Source of the DNA: Deinococcus sp. KSM4-11
GTDB lineage: Bacteria > Deinococcota > Deinococci > Deinococcales > Deinococcaceae
Reading direction: 5' to 3'
NCBI RefSeq assembly: GCF_004801415.1
Contig: NZ_SSNX01000001.1
Span: 868,001 to 932,000, forward strand
DNA length: 64,000 bases
Position 1 is the first letter of the stretch, and each line of letters opens with the position of its first letter. The notes below the pieces were generated by a model that was not told where the DNA came from, made no database searches, and saw only the letters and a program-made list of their open reading frames with translations. A program made the position numbers and the translations under genes. Below are positions 20,651 through 28,588 of the stretch, one piece after another.

Positions 20651-20883
20651 CTACCGCCGTCCTTCGGTGGCGCCGGTGGCGCGGGCGCTTTGTCCGCGCG
20701 ATCCTGCCGCTGTTCCTTCAGGCGCGAGGCCACTTCCGGCACCCCGAAGATCGTGGCGATCACGCCCCCCAGGAACAGCGACCAGGTGGAATCGAGCGGG
20801 ACATTCCGGTAGAGCGAGTTGCCGGCCAGCGCCAGCATCACGATCACAACGGCAATGACCACAAGGCCGATCAGTCTCTGCAT
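20647..20883 (-). CDS. Viral membrane protein, 78 aa
   Basis: Two hydrophobic segments (LIGLVVIAVVIVMLALAG at 4-21, and WSLFLGGVIATIFGVP), then a charged, Pro/Ala-rich tail (KEQRQDRADKAPAPPAPP). The ATG at 20,883 is the first start after the previous gene. The two-helix plus basic-tail layout is also that of small holins, so virion membrane protein and holin are both open. Confidence 0.68.
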   Translation of the reverse strand: MQRLIGLVVIAVVIVMLALAGNSLYRNVPLDSTWSLFLGGVIATIFGVPEVASRLKEQRQDRADKAPAPPAPPKDGGS

Positions 20884-20906
20884 TCGAGTTCCTGGGAGCG
20901 CACACG

Positions 20907-21074
20907 TTACGCCGTTCCGCCGCATCCACAGCCGCACCCACTGGTGGTCTGCGCCTGCTGACGGGCCTTGTACAGCTGGAGGGACAGGGCAATCACGCCA
21001 TAGACCAGGAGCGAGCCCACGGCCGTGTACGCGCCCTGGCGGATGAGCTGGGCTCCGGAGTTGGTGCCATTCAT
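20907..21074 (-). CDS. Viral membrane peptide with Cys-rich tail, 55 aa
   Basis: Starts MNGTNSGAQLIRQG with ATGA overlap to the previous gene, has one membrane helix (VGSLLVYGVIALSLQLY) and ends TSGCGCGCGGTA. The four cysteines alternating with glycine are striking and could bind metal or form disulfides. Function unknown. Confidence 0.7.
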   Translation of the reverse strand: MNGTNSGAQLIRQGAYTAVGSLLVYGVIALSLQLYKARQQAQTTSGCGCGCGGTA

Positions 21075-21427
21075 GCGGAGATCCTCGTGGGGTCGATGGG
21101 CAGGGTGATCGGCCGGTTGATGAAGTTGAGCCACGACTGGAGGCCCAGCGTGGGCGTGATCGGCGAGGCGGTCACCGCGGACCCGGCCAGGACGTACCCG
21201 CCGGTGGACTCGTTGAAGGTCGCGCTCCCGCCCGCGTACACAGCGCCGGGCGCCGGCTCACCCACGGCGATCGTCGCCGGGATGGTGGGCATGGGGGTGG
21301 TCGAAGCGCTGGGCGCAGGAGCAGCGGGCGCGGCCGCCTGGCCGTGCCGCTTGACCAGGTACCCGACCCCGACCGCGCTGGCGCTCACCACAGCGAGCAG
21401 CAGAGTGATGGAGACGGCCGTTTTCAT
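21071..21427 (-). CDS. Viral membrane-anchored protein, 118 aa
   Basis: N-terminal membrane helix (VSITLLLAVVSASAVGVGYL), Ala/Pro linker, then a short beta domain (GAVYAGGSATFNESTGGYVL). Overlaps its neighbours by ATGA. One of a set of one-helix proteins (88, 118, 141, 201 aa) with the same layout, probably virion membrane components. Confidence 0.68.
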   Translation of the reverse strand: MKTAVSITLLLAVVSASAVGVGYLVKRHGQAAAPAAPAPSASTTPMPTIPATIAVGEPAPGAVYAGGSATFNESTGGYVLAGSAVTASPITPTLGLQSWLNFINRPITLPIDPTRISA

Positions 21428-21849
21428 GGCGTGTACGCGTGCACGCCAAAGCTGCTCCCCGTGTCCGAGGTGGCACTGCCGGCCGGCGTGTAGCCACTGG
21501 GGGCGGTCGTCGGCGAGGAGGTGGAGGGCGGCGTGACGTTCGTCCCATAGTTGCCGTACTGCTGCGAGTAGGTGGGCCCGTAGAGGCCACCCTGAAGCAC
21601 GGGCAGCGGATTGGTCACCGGCGGGTGCAGGCTGTTGCTGCCGTCGTAGGCGGGGTTGATGGTCGGCCCGTACCCGTTGAAGCTCAGGCCGTTGTGGATC
21701 CCGAAGGTGGGCACCTTGTCCCAGAAGGATCCGCTGCTGAAGGTCTCCCCGCCAGCGGGCCGGCGCAGCAGCGTGGCCACGCCCACGGTGACGATGGCCA
21801 GCAGGCCACCGGCGAGGAGCATGGTGGTGGTGTCGGGTTTCTTGGTCAT
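21424..21849 (-). CDS. Viral membrane-anchored protein, 141 aa
   Basis: N-terminal helix (TTMLLAGGLLAIVTVGVATLL), then a Gly/Ser/Tyr/Thr-rich external part (QYGNYGTNVTPPSTSSPTTA). The ATG at 21,849 overlaps the upstream stop (ATGA). Low-complexity composition suggests an extended surface or linker role in the virion. No family recognised. Confidence 0.68.
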   Translation of the reverse strand: MTKKPDTTTMLLAGGLLAIVTVGVATLLRRPAGGETFSSGSFWDKVPTFGIHNGLSFNGYGPTINPAYDGSNSLHPPVTNPLPVLQGGLYGPTYSQQYGNYGTNVTPPSTSSPTTAPSGYTPAGSATSDTGSSFGVHAYTP

Positions 21850-22451
21850 GTCGTCCTCACGGCCACGGGCTGGACTGTGACGCCCAGCTCGCGCAGGTTC
21901 TGAATGATGCTCAGCTGCTGGCTGTTCAGGGCGGAGAGCCGCGTGAGCAGGGGCCGGCGTTGATCGGCCAGCCGCGCGTCCCACGCCGTCTTCACGGCCG
22001 CATCGATCAGGGGCTGCATGCCACTGTTGGTGCAGCGGACGGCCTGTGTGATCCAGGGCCCGCTGTTGCGACACGTAGCCCACTGCTGGTCAGAGATGCT
22101 GGCCACCAGGGTCTGATCGAGCGGCGTGTGGTCGATGACGTTCAGCTGGTCGGTCAGCAGCTTGATCTCGTTCTGCGCGGTGGCCAGATCCCGTTTCAGG
22201 GAGTTGATGGCGTCCGTGCGGCGCCAGGCGGCCTCCTGCTGCTGCTGCGCGGTCAGGGCCTGCTGCACGCTCCAGCCGCTGGCCCCACTGCCCACAGGTG
22301 TGACCACGCCGTTGCCGACGACAAGGCCGGATCCGGCGGCGGCCGTGCCTGCCGGCTTCAGCAGCCGGTACGCGCCCACGGCCGCGCCCAGGATCACCAC
22401 GACACCCAGCGCCAGGCCGGCGCCGAGGATGGTGGGGTCATTCTTGGTCAT
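21846..22451 (-). CDS. Viral membrane protein with coiled coil, 201 aa
   Basis: N-terminal membrane helix (ILGAGLALGVVVILGAAVGAY), Gly-rich linker, a coiled coil (DAINSLKRDLATAQNEIKLL, about 82-105), a two-cysteine loop (WATCRNSG, AVRCTNSG) and a C-terminal helical part. The two cysteines could form a disulfide. Shine-Dalgarno GGTGAGGC before the ATG. Candidate connector between membrane and capsid; inference only. Confidence 0.68.
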   Translation of the reverse strand: MTKNDPTILGAGLALGVVVILGAAVGAYRLLKPAGTAAAGSGLVVGNGVVTPVGSGASGWSVQQALTAQQQQEAAWRRTDAINSLKRDLATAQNEIKLLTDQLNVIDHTPLDQTLVASISDQQWATCRNSGPWITQAVRCTNSGMQPLIDAAVKTAWDARLADQRRPLLTRLSALNSQQLSIIQNLRELGVTVQPVAVRTT

Positions 22452-22454
22452 GCC

Positions 22455-22721
22455 TCACCAGTCCTTCCGGATCCCGGCATACGCCCAGCCGGGGCCGATG
22501 TAGTCATAGTTCACAGGGCCGGTATCGATCAGCTGTGTGCCGGCGTAGCCCGTGGCCACGCCCACCTGCTGCACGGGCAGGGTGGGATCGGCCGACGTGG
22601 GCAGGCCCACCGGTGTCCCGGTGACCTTCTTGCGGGGAGCGAGGCTGGACGCGAGGGCCAAGCCGCCCACGCCCAGCACGGCCACGACAGCGACCGCCAC
22701 GAGGGGGCGGCCCCGCTTCAC
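22455..22721 (-). CDS. Viral membrane-anchored protein, 88 aa
   Basis: Begins MKRGRPLVAVAVVAVLGVGG: basic residues, then one membrane helix, then a polar Tyr/Gly-rich tail ending in tryptophan (YIGPGWAYAGIRKDW). ATGA overlap with the upstream gene. Virion membrane role inferred from context. Confidence 0.68.
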   Translation of the reverse strand: MKRGRPLVAVAVVAVLGVGGLALASSLAPRKKVTGTPVGLPTSADPTLPVQQVGVATGYAGTQLIDTGPVNYDYIGPGWAYAGIRKDW

Positions 22722-22966
22722 CCGAGGGCCTTGAACGCGATGAGACCGGCCACGATCACGCCCACAGCTGCCAGCCCGTAGAGCAGCATTTCGTGGTTGG
22801 CGGCGGCCGCCAGCTTGTCGTGCTGCACCTGCGCGGCCACCATGTCCTGCTGGGTCTGCGCCTGGGTGAGCTGGGCCTGCGCGACGGTCTTGTCCGTGCC
22901 GTCAAACGCGTGGATCACGCCGGTGGCCAGGGTGCCCAGGCCACCGACGGCCGAAAGCCATTCCAT
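22718..22966 (-). CDS. Viral membrane protein with coiled coil, 82 aa
   Basis: A short N-terminal hydrophobic part, a Gln/Ala-rich coiled-coil stretch (QAQLTQAQTQQDMVAAQVQH), then a C-terminal membrane helix (LLYGLAAVGVIVAGLIAF). It follows the large capsid gene by 10 bp. In this group small membrane proteins directly follow the capsid genes, so a capsid-membrane contact protein is plausible. Confidence 0.68.
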   Translation of the reverse strand: MEWLSAVGGLGTLATGVIHAFDGTDKTVAQAQLTQAQTQQDMVAAQVQHDKLAAAANHEMLLYGLAAVGVIVAGLIAFKALG

Positions 22967-22976
22967 GCCAGCCGCC

Positions 22977-23774
22977 TTACAGCGTCCCGCCGCGCAGTTT
23001 CAGCTCCGCCTGAGCGTTGAGCTGCGCGGCGTCCAGGACGCGGACGGGCGTGTCGAACACCGGCAGGCTCAGCTCGTGCTGGGCGTACTGGTCGAACACG
23101 ATGGGCGTGGTGGTGCGCGCGGCCAGCTCCAGGCGGAACTGCGGGGGCAGCGGGTACTCACGGCCCTCCCCGCCGAAGGTGGGGGCGCTGCGGGTGTTGC
23201 TCTGGTCGGTCTCGTGGATGGAGCGCAGGGCCGAACCGAACAGCTTGGCGCGCGAGGTGTCGGAGCCCAGCGGGCGCAGGATCCGCAGCTCGAACTCACC
23301 GTTGCCGGTCGTGTGGTACACGACGACGTGGGTGGTGTTGGCGGGCAGGGTCACCGTGACCGTGCCGGCCGCGAAGTCAGCGGCGGAGATGCTGGCCAGC
23401 TGCCACGTGGCCTTGTTGTCGATGCTGGTGTAGGCCAGCAGATCCGGGTGGCTGGTCGTGGGGAACGCGGCCGCCGGGCGGGTCGTGCGGATGGGGCTGT
23501 GCCCGGCACCGGCCAGGTTCACCACGTAGGCACCGGCGGCCGTGCCGCCCGGCACCACGAATTCAGCGCGGCCCTTCAGGAAGAACCGGAAGTTTTCACC
23601 GCCCTTGAACAGCAGGAGGTGTCCCAGCGGGCCGTCGAAGTAGGCGACGGTGCTGAGAATGCCCAGTACCTGCTGCCCGGGAGTGAACTTCTCCGGGGTC
23701 AGGGTGAGCCGCATGGCCTGTGCCAGCGGCAGGAAGGGCAGCCCATGAGCGAGGCCGTTGGCAGAAGGGCTCAT
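22977..23774 (-). CDS. Candidate large major capsid protein (VP17-like)
   Basis: 265 residues, beta-rich, no membrane helix or signal. P23-77 builds its capsid from two single-jelly-roll proteins: VP16 (about 170 residues) and VP17 (about 290), encoded side by side in that order, downstream of the ATPase. This gene has the right size, follows the small candidate with a shared base (TGATG), and lies in the same order. Strands such as GTVTVTLPANTTHVVVYHT and EFELRILRPLG suit a jelly roll. I cannot align it from memory, so context carries the call. Confidence 0.68.
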   Translation of the reverse strand: MSPSANGLAHGLPFLPLAQAMRLTLTPEKFTPGQQVLGILSTVAYFDGPLGHLLLFKGGENFRFFLKGRAEFVVPGGTAAGAYVVNLAGAGHSPIRTTRPAAAFPTTSHPDLLAYTSIDNKATWQLASISAADFAAGTVTVTLPANTTHVVVYHTTGNGEFELRILRPLGSDTSRAKLFGSALRSIHETDQSNTRSAPTFGGEGREYPLPPQFRLELAARTTTPIVFDQYAQHELSLPVFDTPVRVLDAAQLNAQAELKLRGGTL

Positions 23775-24256
23775 CAGTTCAGCTCCTCGAAGTCCGCCTG
23801 GAAGAAGCTCTTGGTCCAGTCGACCACCTGCGGGCCCTCGACGTACACCAGGAGCTGGTGCGCCTCGGGGATCTCGATTCCCACACCCACGTTGAGATCC
23901 GTCTGGCCGATGATCGTGGCCTTGTAGTCCTCGTTGCGCTGCTGGGTGGTGTCCAGGTCACGCCACACGCTGTAGGGGATCGCGCGGTGGAACTTGGGGA
24001 ACTCGTCAGCCGGGCCGCGCGTGGCGACCAGGATCCGGGACGCGCCGCTGATCTTGGCGTTGGTGGCGTCGCGCAGATCCAGGATCAGGTAGGTGCCGTT
24101 CACAGGCACGCCGCGCACCATGTTCTGGTTGTGCAGGCGGTACAGCGCGCCGCGCGGGACGGTGATCGTGGCGACCGGCGTGCTGGTGGCCGCCACGTTG
24201 GCGGTCAGGGCGATAACGGCGGCGCTGCTCTGGCTGGTGACACTGGTTTTACGCAT
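23774..24256 (-). CDS. Candidate small major capsid protein (VP16-like)
   Basis: 160 residues, beta-rich, with an N-terminal Ala/Thr/Ser/Val stretch, then TITVPRGALYRLHNQNMVRG and a C-terminal HQLLVYVEGPQVVDW. The length is close to VP16 of P23-77, and it immediately precedes the larger capsid candidate. Shine-Dalgarno GGAGGC before the ATG. An internal cleavage site is not evident. Alternative: minor capsid or membrane-associated protein. Confidence 0.68.
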   Translation of the reverse strand: MRKTSVTSQSSAAVIALTANVAATSTPVATITVPRGALYRLHNQNMVRGVPVNGTYLILDLRDATNAKISGASRILVATRGPADEFPKFHRAIPYSVWRDLDTTQQRNEDYKATIIGQTDLNVGVGIEIPEAHQLLVYVEGPQVVDWTKSFFQADFEELN

Positions 24257-24294
24257 GGGGGTTGCCTCCGCGGGCTGGGATGGTGGGGTGGGGG

Positions 24295-24693
24295 TTACTT
24301 GTTGAGGATGGCCGCGACGTCCTGGAAGACGTGAGCCAGGGCCACCGCCGCGACGCCCAGGAAGGCGTACTGGGCGTGCCCATTGGGGACGTACTCGATT
24401 CCCGCCACACAGGCCACGACCACGCCCAGGCGGGCCAGCTGGCGATTGGTGCCGAGCTGGGGAGCTTCCGCGCCTGCGCTGCCATCGGCGGCCGGGGCGT
24501 AGAACTTCAGCTTGCCGTTGGTCACGCTGGCAATCCCGAAGGTGTCACGCATGCCCGTCCAAAGCTGATGCTCCACGGCGGCCCCGGCGGCCGCACCGAC
24601 GGCCGTGGCGAGCACGCGCGGATCCTGGAGGGTCTGAAGAATGTTGCCGTCCGGCTTCGACAGCCACTGGGTTTTCTGCATCTCGAACATCAC
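24295..24693 (-). CDS. Viral membrane protein, 132 aa
   Basis: Three weak hydrophobic stretches (LATAVGAAAGAAV; LARLGVVVACVAGIEYV; AFLGVAAVALAHVF). It sits just before the capsid genes, the position of the VP15-type minor virion protein in P23-77. ATGA overlap with the upstream gene. Confidence 0.65.
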   Translation of the reverse strand: MMFEMQKTQWLSKPDGNILQTLQDPRVLATAVGAAAGAAVEHQLWTGMRDTFGIASVTNGKLKFYAPAADGSAGAEAPQLGTNRQLARLGVVVACVAGIEYVPNGHAQYAFLGVAAVALAHVFQDVAAILNK

Positions 24694-24983
24694 GCATTCA
24701 CCGCCTTTTCGATCTTCATGACCGCGTACTGCTGACGAACCACGAGGCGCACCGCTTCACGGGTCACCTTGTCGATCACGAACCGCTCCACCATGTCCAC
24801 GATGGGCAGATCCATGTACTGGCCGATGGCGGGCAGCAGCTGGTCGACCGATTCCACGCGGTCGATCACCCACTGCACGGCCGCGTCTTCCTTCTCGCCA
24901 GTGGTGGCGCCGGGCAGTTCGTTGAACTTGCTGGTGACCACCTGGCGGGCGAGATCCTTCACGGTTTCGAGTACCTGATCCAT
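24690..24983 (-). CDS. Small helical viral protein, 97 aa
   Basis: MDQVLETVKDLARQVV onward is amphipathic helix, with no membrane segment. The ATG at 24,983 has a strong Shine-Dalgarno (AAGGAGACAGGT). Lies between the packaging ATPase and the membrane/capsid genes. Could be an assembly or packaging co-factor. No homologue recognised. Confidence 0.7.
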   Translation of the reverse strand: MDQVLETVKDLARQVVTSKFNELPGATTGEKEDAAVQWVIDRVESVDQLLPAIGQYMDLPIVDMVERFVIDKVTREAVRLVVRQQYAVMKIEKAVNA

Positions 24984-24996
24984 ATACCTGTCTCCT

Positions 24997-25716
24997 TTAC
25001 GCGGCGATCGCCACGCGGCCGCCGTGCCCATCTCTGCGAATGACTGCGTTCTTGCCGCTCTTGCTGTCCCGCACCGCGTACTCCGGCGCGCCCCCGTCAT
25101 CCGGCCGGGCAAACTCACCCGGATCCGGCAGGCTGGGGAACAGCGCCTGGATGCGCTTGCGGTCGTTGAAGTCCGTGAGGTTGAAGACGATGACGACATT
25201 CACCTGCTTGATGGCCAGGTGGGAGAGCGTGTCGCCCGTGGCGCTCTGCAGCGTCTGCGTTATCTTCAGGATGTCGAACCCGAACTTGCGGCCCTCGGTC
25301 TCCAGGCGCGCGAAGCTCTTGGGCATGGCCCGCTTGGGCAGGAACAGGTGGGTCTCGTCGAACACCACCAGGACTTCAGTGAATTCTGTGTTGTACACGC
25401 CCAGCGTCCACAGCGCGCGTCCCAGCGTCTCCAGGAATTGCGTGCAGTTCTCGCCGGCGGCCACCTCGAAGTGCACGCGCTTGTGGTGCCGGATCAGATC
25501 CGCAATGGCCTCTTCGCTGTAGGTCTTCTTCTGCTGTTCCTCGCCCACATACTCGCGGTGCGTGAAGTGCTGGGACAGCTCTTCCGTGGTGTTGACCGCC
25601 ACGGCATACCGGGTCCGCGGCAGCATGGCCGGCAGCAGTTCGTTGTCCACGAAGTGGCTCTTGCCACTCCCGGATCCGCCACAGACCAGGATGTTGCGGT
25701 AGTCCCGTCCGGCCAT
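24997..25716 (-). CDS. Viral genome-packaging ATPase (FtsK/HerA superfamily)
   Basis: A 239-residue motor that would pump DNA into preformed capsids. Walker A is GGSGSGKSHF (residues ~13-22) and Walker B LVVFDETHLFLP (near 117). A sensor-like ILKITQTLQSATG follows at about 148. Short ATPases of this shape, without the FtsK membrane or gamma parts, are the hallmark of PRD1/adenovirus and P23-77/SH1 virus lineages. It starts at an ATG overlapping the previous stop (TAATG). A chromosomal FtsK is ruled out by size. Confidence 0.85.
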   Translation of the reverse strand: MAGRDYRNILVCGGSGSGKSHFVDNELLPAMLPRTRYAVAVNTTEELSQHFTHREYVGEEQQKKTYSEEAIADLIRHHKRVHFEVAAGENCTQFLETLGRALWTLGVYNTEFTEVLVVFDETHLFLPKRAMPKSFARLETEGRKFGFDILKITQTLQSATGDTLSHLAIKQVNVVIVFNLTDFNDRKRIQALFPSLPDPGEFARPDDGGAPEYAVRDSKSGKNAVIRRDGHGGRVAIAA

Positions 25717-25883
25717 TACTCGCCGGTCTCCGGGTCGTCCAGGAACTCGCGCAGCACCTCGGACGCCTCACCGTCGCCCACGATGACCACGGCCGGGCGG
25801 GGCGGGCACACGATACTCTCCAGGATCTTCAGCAGGCCGTAGGCGGCCAGGGTCGTCACCAGGATCTCTTCCGCTCGTCTCAT
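25716..25883 (-). CDS. Small viral protein, 55 aa
   Basis: MRRAEEILVTTLAAYGLLKI starts with a short hydrophobic helix; the tail is acidic (EVLREFLDDPETGE). Start overlaps the peptidase stop (ATGA) and stop overlaps the ATPase start (TAATG). This double overlap supports real translation. Function unknown. Confidence 0.68.
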   Translation of the reverse strand: MRRAEEILVTTLAAYGLLKILESIVCPPRPAVVIVGDGEASEVLREFLDDPETGE

Positions 25884-26692
25884 ACGGTCGCCACCTTCAG
25901 GTTCACGGGATTTGCCGCTGTCTTTGCGTTCAGGAAGGCGAGCGGGTTGCGGAAGTACTGCACGGTCAGGGCCTCCTCGATGGGATCCAGGCCCGGAAGG
26001 GGATGGGCCACGCCGCCCGTGAGCGGGTTGTGCGGGTTGAACCGTGGAGTGGGCAGCCCCTGCTGGATGACGTCGAAGTGGAGGTGCACGTTGTCTGTTC
26101 CGGACTCACCCATGCGGCCGATCATCTGCCCGGCCTTCACGCCGGCGCCCTCACTCACGGCGCGGCTGTCGAGGTGGGAATAGCGCGTGTACACGCCCAG
26201 CGCCGGATGCGAGATCACGACGTTGTTGCCGTACCCTGGCGCGCTTCTGCTCGTGCTGCTGACGACCACGCCGTCCGCGATGGAGAACACGGCGAGCCCA
26301 GGCAGGTGCGGCCGCAGGAAATCGACGCCTGTGTGGTAGCCATAGCCGGCGCGGTACCCAGCGAGGGGGTTTTGCTGCCAGGTGCCGTGCGCGTAGTGGC
26401 CCAGGAAGCGCGGCCCGATGGTCACGCGGGACAGATCGACCGGCCAGAAGAGGCCAGGGGCCGCCGGCGTGGCCGGGGTCGGCGTGGGAGTCGGGGTGGG
26501 GCCAGTGTTCTGCTTGGGCGGGGTGGGAGTGCCGCCCGCGCTGGGCGGGAGCTTACTCACCACGACCTCCCTCACCAGCTCCACTGAAACCGAGATCTGC
26601 CGACGAAAGAGAAGGGCCGAACCCAGCGCCAGCGAAGCCACCAGCAGCACCTGTCGCTGCTTCTGGGGCGGGAGTTGGGAGAGATTCGACAT
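25880..26692 (-). CDS. Membrane-anchored M23 metallopeptidase (virion/lysis)
   Basis: 270 residues: membrane helix (VLLVASLALGSALLF, 15-29), a Pro/Thr linker (PTPTPTPTPATPAAPG), then a LytM domain with YHTGVDFLRP and VHLHFDV carrying the zinc ligands. It cuts peptide cross-links and complements the transglycosylase. The ATG at 26,692 follows GAGGAGCAAGT, so its first 47 codons overlap the upstream gene in another frame. Being a virion-borne entry enzyme rather than a lysin is inferred from the membrane anchor. Confidence 0.85.
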   Translation of the reverse strand: MSNLSQLPPQKQRQVLLVASLALGSALLFRRQISVSVELVREVVVSKLPPSAGGTPTPPKQNTGPTPTPTPTPATPAAPGLFWPVDLSRVTIGPRFLGHYAHGTWQQNPLAGYRAGYGYHTGVDFLRPHLPGLAVFSIADGVVVSSTSRSAPGYGNNVVISHPALGVYTRYSHLDSRAVSEGAGVKAGQMIGRMGESGTDNVHLHFDVIQQGLPTPRFNPHNPLTGGVAHPLPGLDPIEEALTVQYFRNPLAFLNAKTAANPVNLKVATV

Positions 26693-27134
26693 ACTTGCTC
26701 CTCGTGCTGTACACGCCGTAGCCGAGCACCGCGACGCCCAGCGCCACGGAGAGCCATTCGGGCATCTTTCCGCCGGCACCCGTGACGCCGTAGGCGGCCA
26801 GCGCGTCAGCCAGACCGCTGAACTGGACGCCCAGGGCCACAAGTTGGTTGTGTTTGAAGTCGTCCTTGTACGCTTCGGCCAGGCCAGCCGGGAGACCGAA
26901 GGCGGACAGCTCCGCGACCACGCCGATGATCTGATCCGGCGTCATCGGGGGGGCTTCAGGTTCCTCCGGCGCCGCTGCGGTGGCCTTGGTAGGCACGTCA
27001 CCGACGACCGCACCCGCGAGGGTGGGGCCTGGGGTCGGATTCAGCTCGTCAGCGGGCGGGGGCGTGTCGGGCAGCGCCGGCGCGGGGCCGGGCGGGAATT
27101 TCAGGGTGGTGTCCGGCATGGTCGCTGCAGTCAT
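26553..27134 (-). CDS. Viral membrane protein, 193 aa
   Basis: A Pro/Thr-rich N-terminus, a central helical part (DQIIGVVAELSAFGLPAGLA), one membrane helix (WLSVALGVAVLGYGVYS) and a Gly/Ala-rich tail. Shine-Dalgarno GGAGGT before the ATG. Its last 46 codons overlap the M23 peptidase gene in a different frame, an unusually long overlap even for this element. Confidence 0.65.
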   Translation of the reverse strand: MTAATMPDTTLKFPPGPAPALPDTPPPADELNPTPGPTLAGAVVGDVPTKATAAAPEEPEAPPMTPDQIIGVVAELSAFGLPAGLAEAYKDDFKHNQLVALGVQFSGLADALAAYGVTGAGGKMPEWLSVALGVAVLGYGVYSTRSKYVESLPTPAPEAATGAAGGFAGAGFGPSLSSADLGFSGAGEGGRGE

Positions 27135-27135
27135 G

Positions 27136-27621
27136 TCAGTGACCTCCAGCCATCAGCCACGTGGCCGCTGGAGCGGGCACGCTGACAGGCAGGATGGGAG
27201 TGGTTGGGGTGGGCGCAGCTGCACTCCCACGGCCTGCTGAGGGATGACCCGTGCGGCCACGACGCGACGCGGCTCCCGTGAACACCAGCAGACCGGCGGC
27301 GAGTGAGCCACCCAGCGCGACCAGGATGGCCGGTTGCTTCAGGGTGCGCCGCGCGACGGCGGGCAGAGCCTGTGTGGGTGGAGAGGGGTGGAGAGGAGGG
27401 GCCGGCGCGACCGGCACCAGGGGGGCCGCCTCGACCAGCGAGCGGGTCAGGGGATCGAGGCCCGTGAAGGCCTCGCCCTTGACCTGTGGCGCCACGGTGG
27501 GCGCTGACAGTGCAGGCGCGACGGGCGCCGGTACCGCAGGGACAGGCGTGGGCGCCGCTGTGCCGCCTGCTGCCCCTCCGGAGATCTGCCGGCTGGGGAG
27601 CCGGGCCGGGTTCATGGTCAT
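27136..27621 (-). CDS. Viral membrane protein, 161 aa
   Basis: Long Pro/Ala/Val-rich N-terminal half, a membrane helix (AILVALGGSLAAGLLVF, about 98-114), then a short basic and Pro-rich tail. The first ATG shares a base with the upstream stop. Layout as in the neighbouring 193- and 135-residue proteins, suggesting paralogous or co-assembling membrane proteins. Confidence 0.65.
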   Translation of the reverse strand: MTMNPARLPSRQISGGAAGGTAAPTPVPAVPAPVAPALSAPTVAPQVKGEAFTGLDPLTRSLVEAAPLVPVAPAPPLHPSPPTQALPAVARRTLKQPAILVALGGSLAAGLLVFTGAASRRGRTGHPSAGRGSAAAPTPTTPILPVSVPAPAATWLMAGGH

Positions 27622-28028
27622 CAGTTCGACGCCCTGCGGCTGATATTCCGGGTGGAGGCGTCCGCGTTGCCCAGGGAGCCGGTGACCTTCTCGCCGGCGC
27701 GGTACAGATCCTTGCTGGTCTCCGTGGCTTCATGGCCGGCGGCGCGCAGCTGCGCGATCACGAACACGGAGGTAAAGCCCACGGCCGCGATCCCGAACAG
27801 CGAAACCGGATTCTTTACCGCGTCGCTAGCGATCTGCTTGGTGGTGGGCTGCACCGGCGGAGCCACCACAGCGCCGGGCGTGGAGGGCGGGGCCTGCACC
27901 ACGACCGGCGCGGCCGTGACGCCGTTCTGGACGTCCGTGCCGTTCAGGTTGATTCCGAACCGGGCCAGGATGGTCGGCGTGAACAGTGCCGTCAGCAGGA
28001 TCTGGATGAACAGCGGAATGGCAGGCAT
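27621..28028 (-). CDS. Viral membrane protein, 135 aa
   Basis: Two membrane helices: IPLFIQILLTALFTPTILA at the N-terminus and VSLFGIAAVGFTSVFVIA near residue 76, joined by a Pro/Val linker. Polar tail. ATG shares a base with the upstream stop (TGATG). Virion membrane component by context. Confidence 0.65.
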   Translation of the reverse strand: MPAIPLFIQILLTALFTPTILARFGINLNGTDVQNGVTAAPVVVQAPPSTPGAVVAPPVQPTTKQIASDAVKNPVSLFGIAAVGFTSVFVIAQLRAAGHEATETSKDLYRAGEKVTGSLGNADASTRNISRRASN

Positions 28029-28426
28029 CAGCCGACCACCAGCCACATGTAGGCGATCCCGGTGGCCGGGTCGTAGCCCTTGCGCGGGTAGTACGCGAAG
28101 CCCTTGGGCTTGATCACCAGGGGGGCCGCTTTCGTGACTCCATCGCTGTTCGCGTAGAAATTGCCGCTGGGGAAGCGGACGTTGGTGATGCCCTTGGCCT
28201 TCAGGGCGGCCACCATCGCAGGCCGCGCGAAGCGATCCCAGAAGGTGTTGCTGTTGAACACGAACGCGGCCGCCTTCTGCATGATCGGCGAGGTGAACTT
28301 GAACTGGAGCTTGGCCAGCCCCTTCCGGAGGGTGTCCGTGCTGCCCAGTGGAACGACATAGAGGCCAGGCGCACCCACGGCCGCGCCGGCAGTGACCCCC
28401 GTGGTGGATGTGGTGGCCATGGTCAT
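28028..28426 (-). CDS. First gene of the virion operon, 132 aa
   Basis: A soluble protein, aromatic- and Lys-rich (FKFTSPIMQKAAAFVFNSNT, GFAYYPRKGYDP), with no membrane helix and no recognised motif. It opens the 12-kb minus-strand virion operon and lies about 95 bp downstream of a dyad element. May be a minor capsid or assembly protein. Confidence 0.6.
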   Translation of the reverse strand: MTMATTSTTGVTAGAAVGAPGLYVVPLGSTDTLRKGLAKLQFKFTSPIMQKAAAFVFNSNTFWDRFARPAMVAALKAKGITNVRFPSGNFYANSDGVTKAAPLVIKPKGFAYYPRKGYDPATGIAYMWLVVG

Positions 28427-28521
28427 GCCAGACCCCCACTCACTGCCCGTCTCACATTCATCGCTCGCATCGAAGCGGGTTGTACCAGCGCCTGGACGCG
28501 ATTACGACAGGGATGGTTGAT

Positions 28522-28545
28522 GTGGCACCCTCATGTGGATGCCAC
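28522..28545. repeat. Dyad element S1
   Basis: GTGGCACCC, six bases, then GTGGATGCCAC: ends are reverse complements (GTGGCA/TGCCAC) with inner CC/GG symmetry. Related elements lie at 33,338 and 35,304. It sits upstream of the virion operon, so it is a candidate operator or promoter part. Confidence 0.5.
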
Positions 28546-28588
28546 TTTTACGATGTTCCTGAGCGTAGATTTAAGGCGTCTTAATACT

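Noticed and set aside
24997..25716. Chromosomal FtsK/SpoIIIE or conjugation ATPase
   Set aside because: Only 239 residues with no membrane or gamma domain, and no relaxase or transfer genes nearby.
16432..28426. Remnant of a tailed phage
   Set aside because: Fibre-like proteins suggested it, but there are no terminase, portal, major tail or tape-measure genes, while the ATPase and paired capsid-size genes favour a membrane virus.
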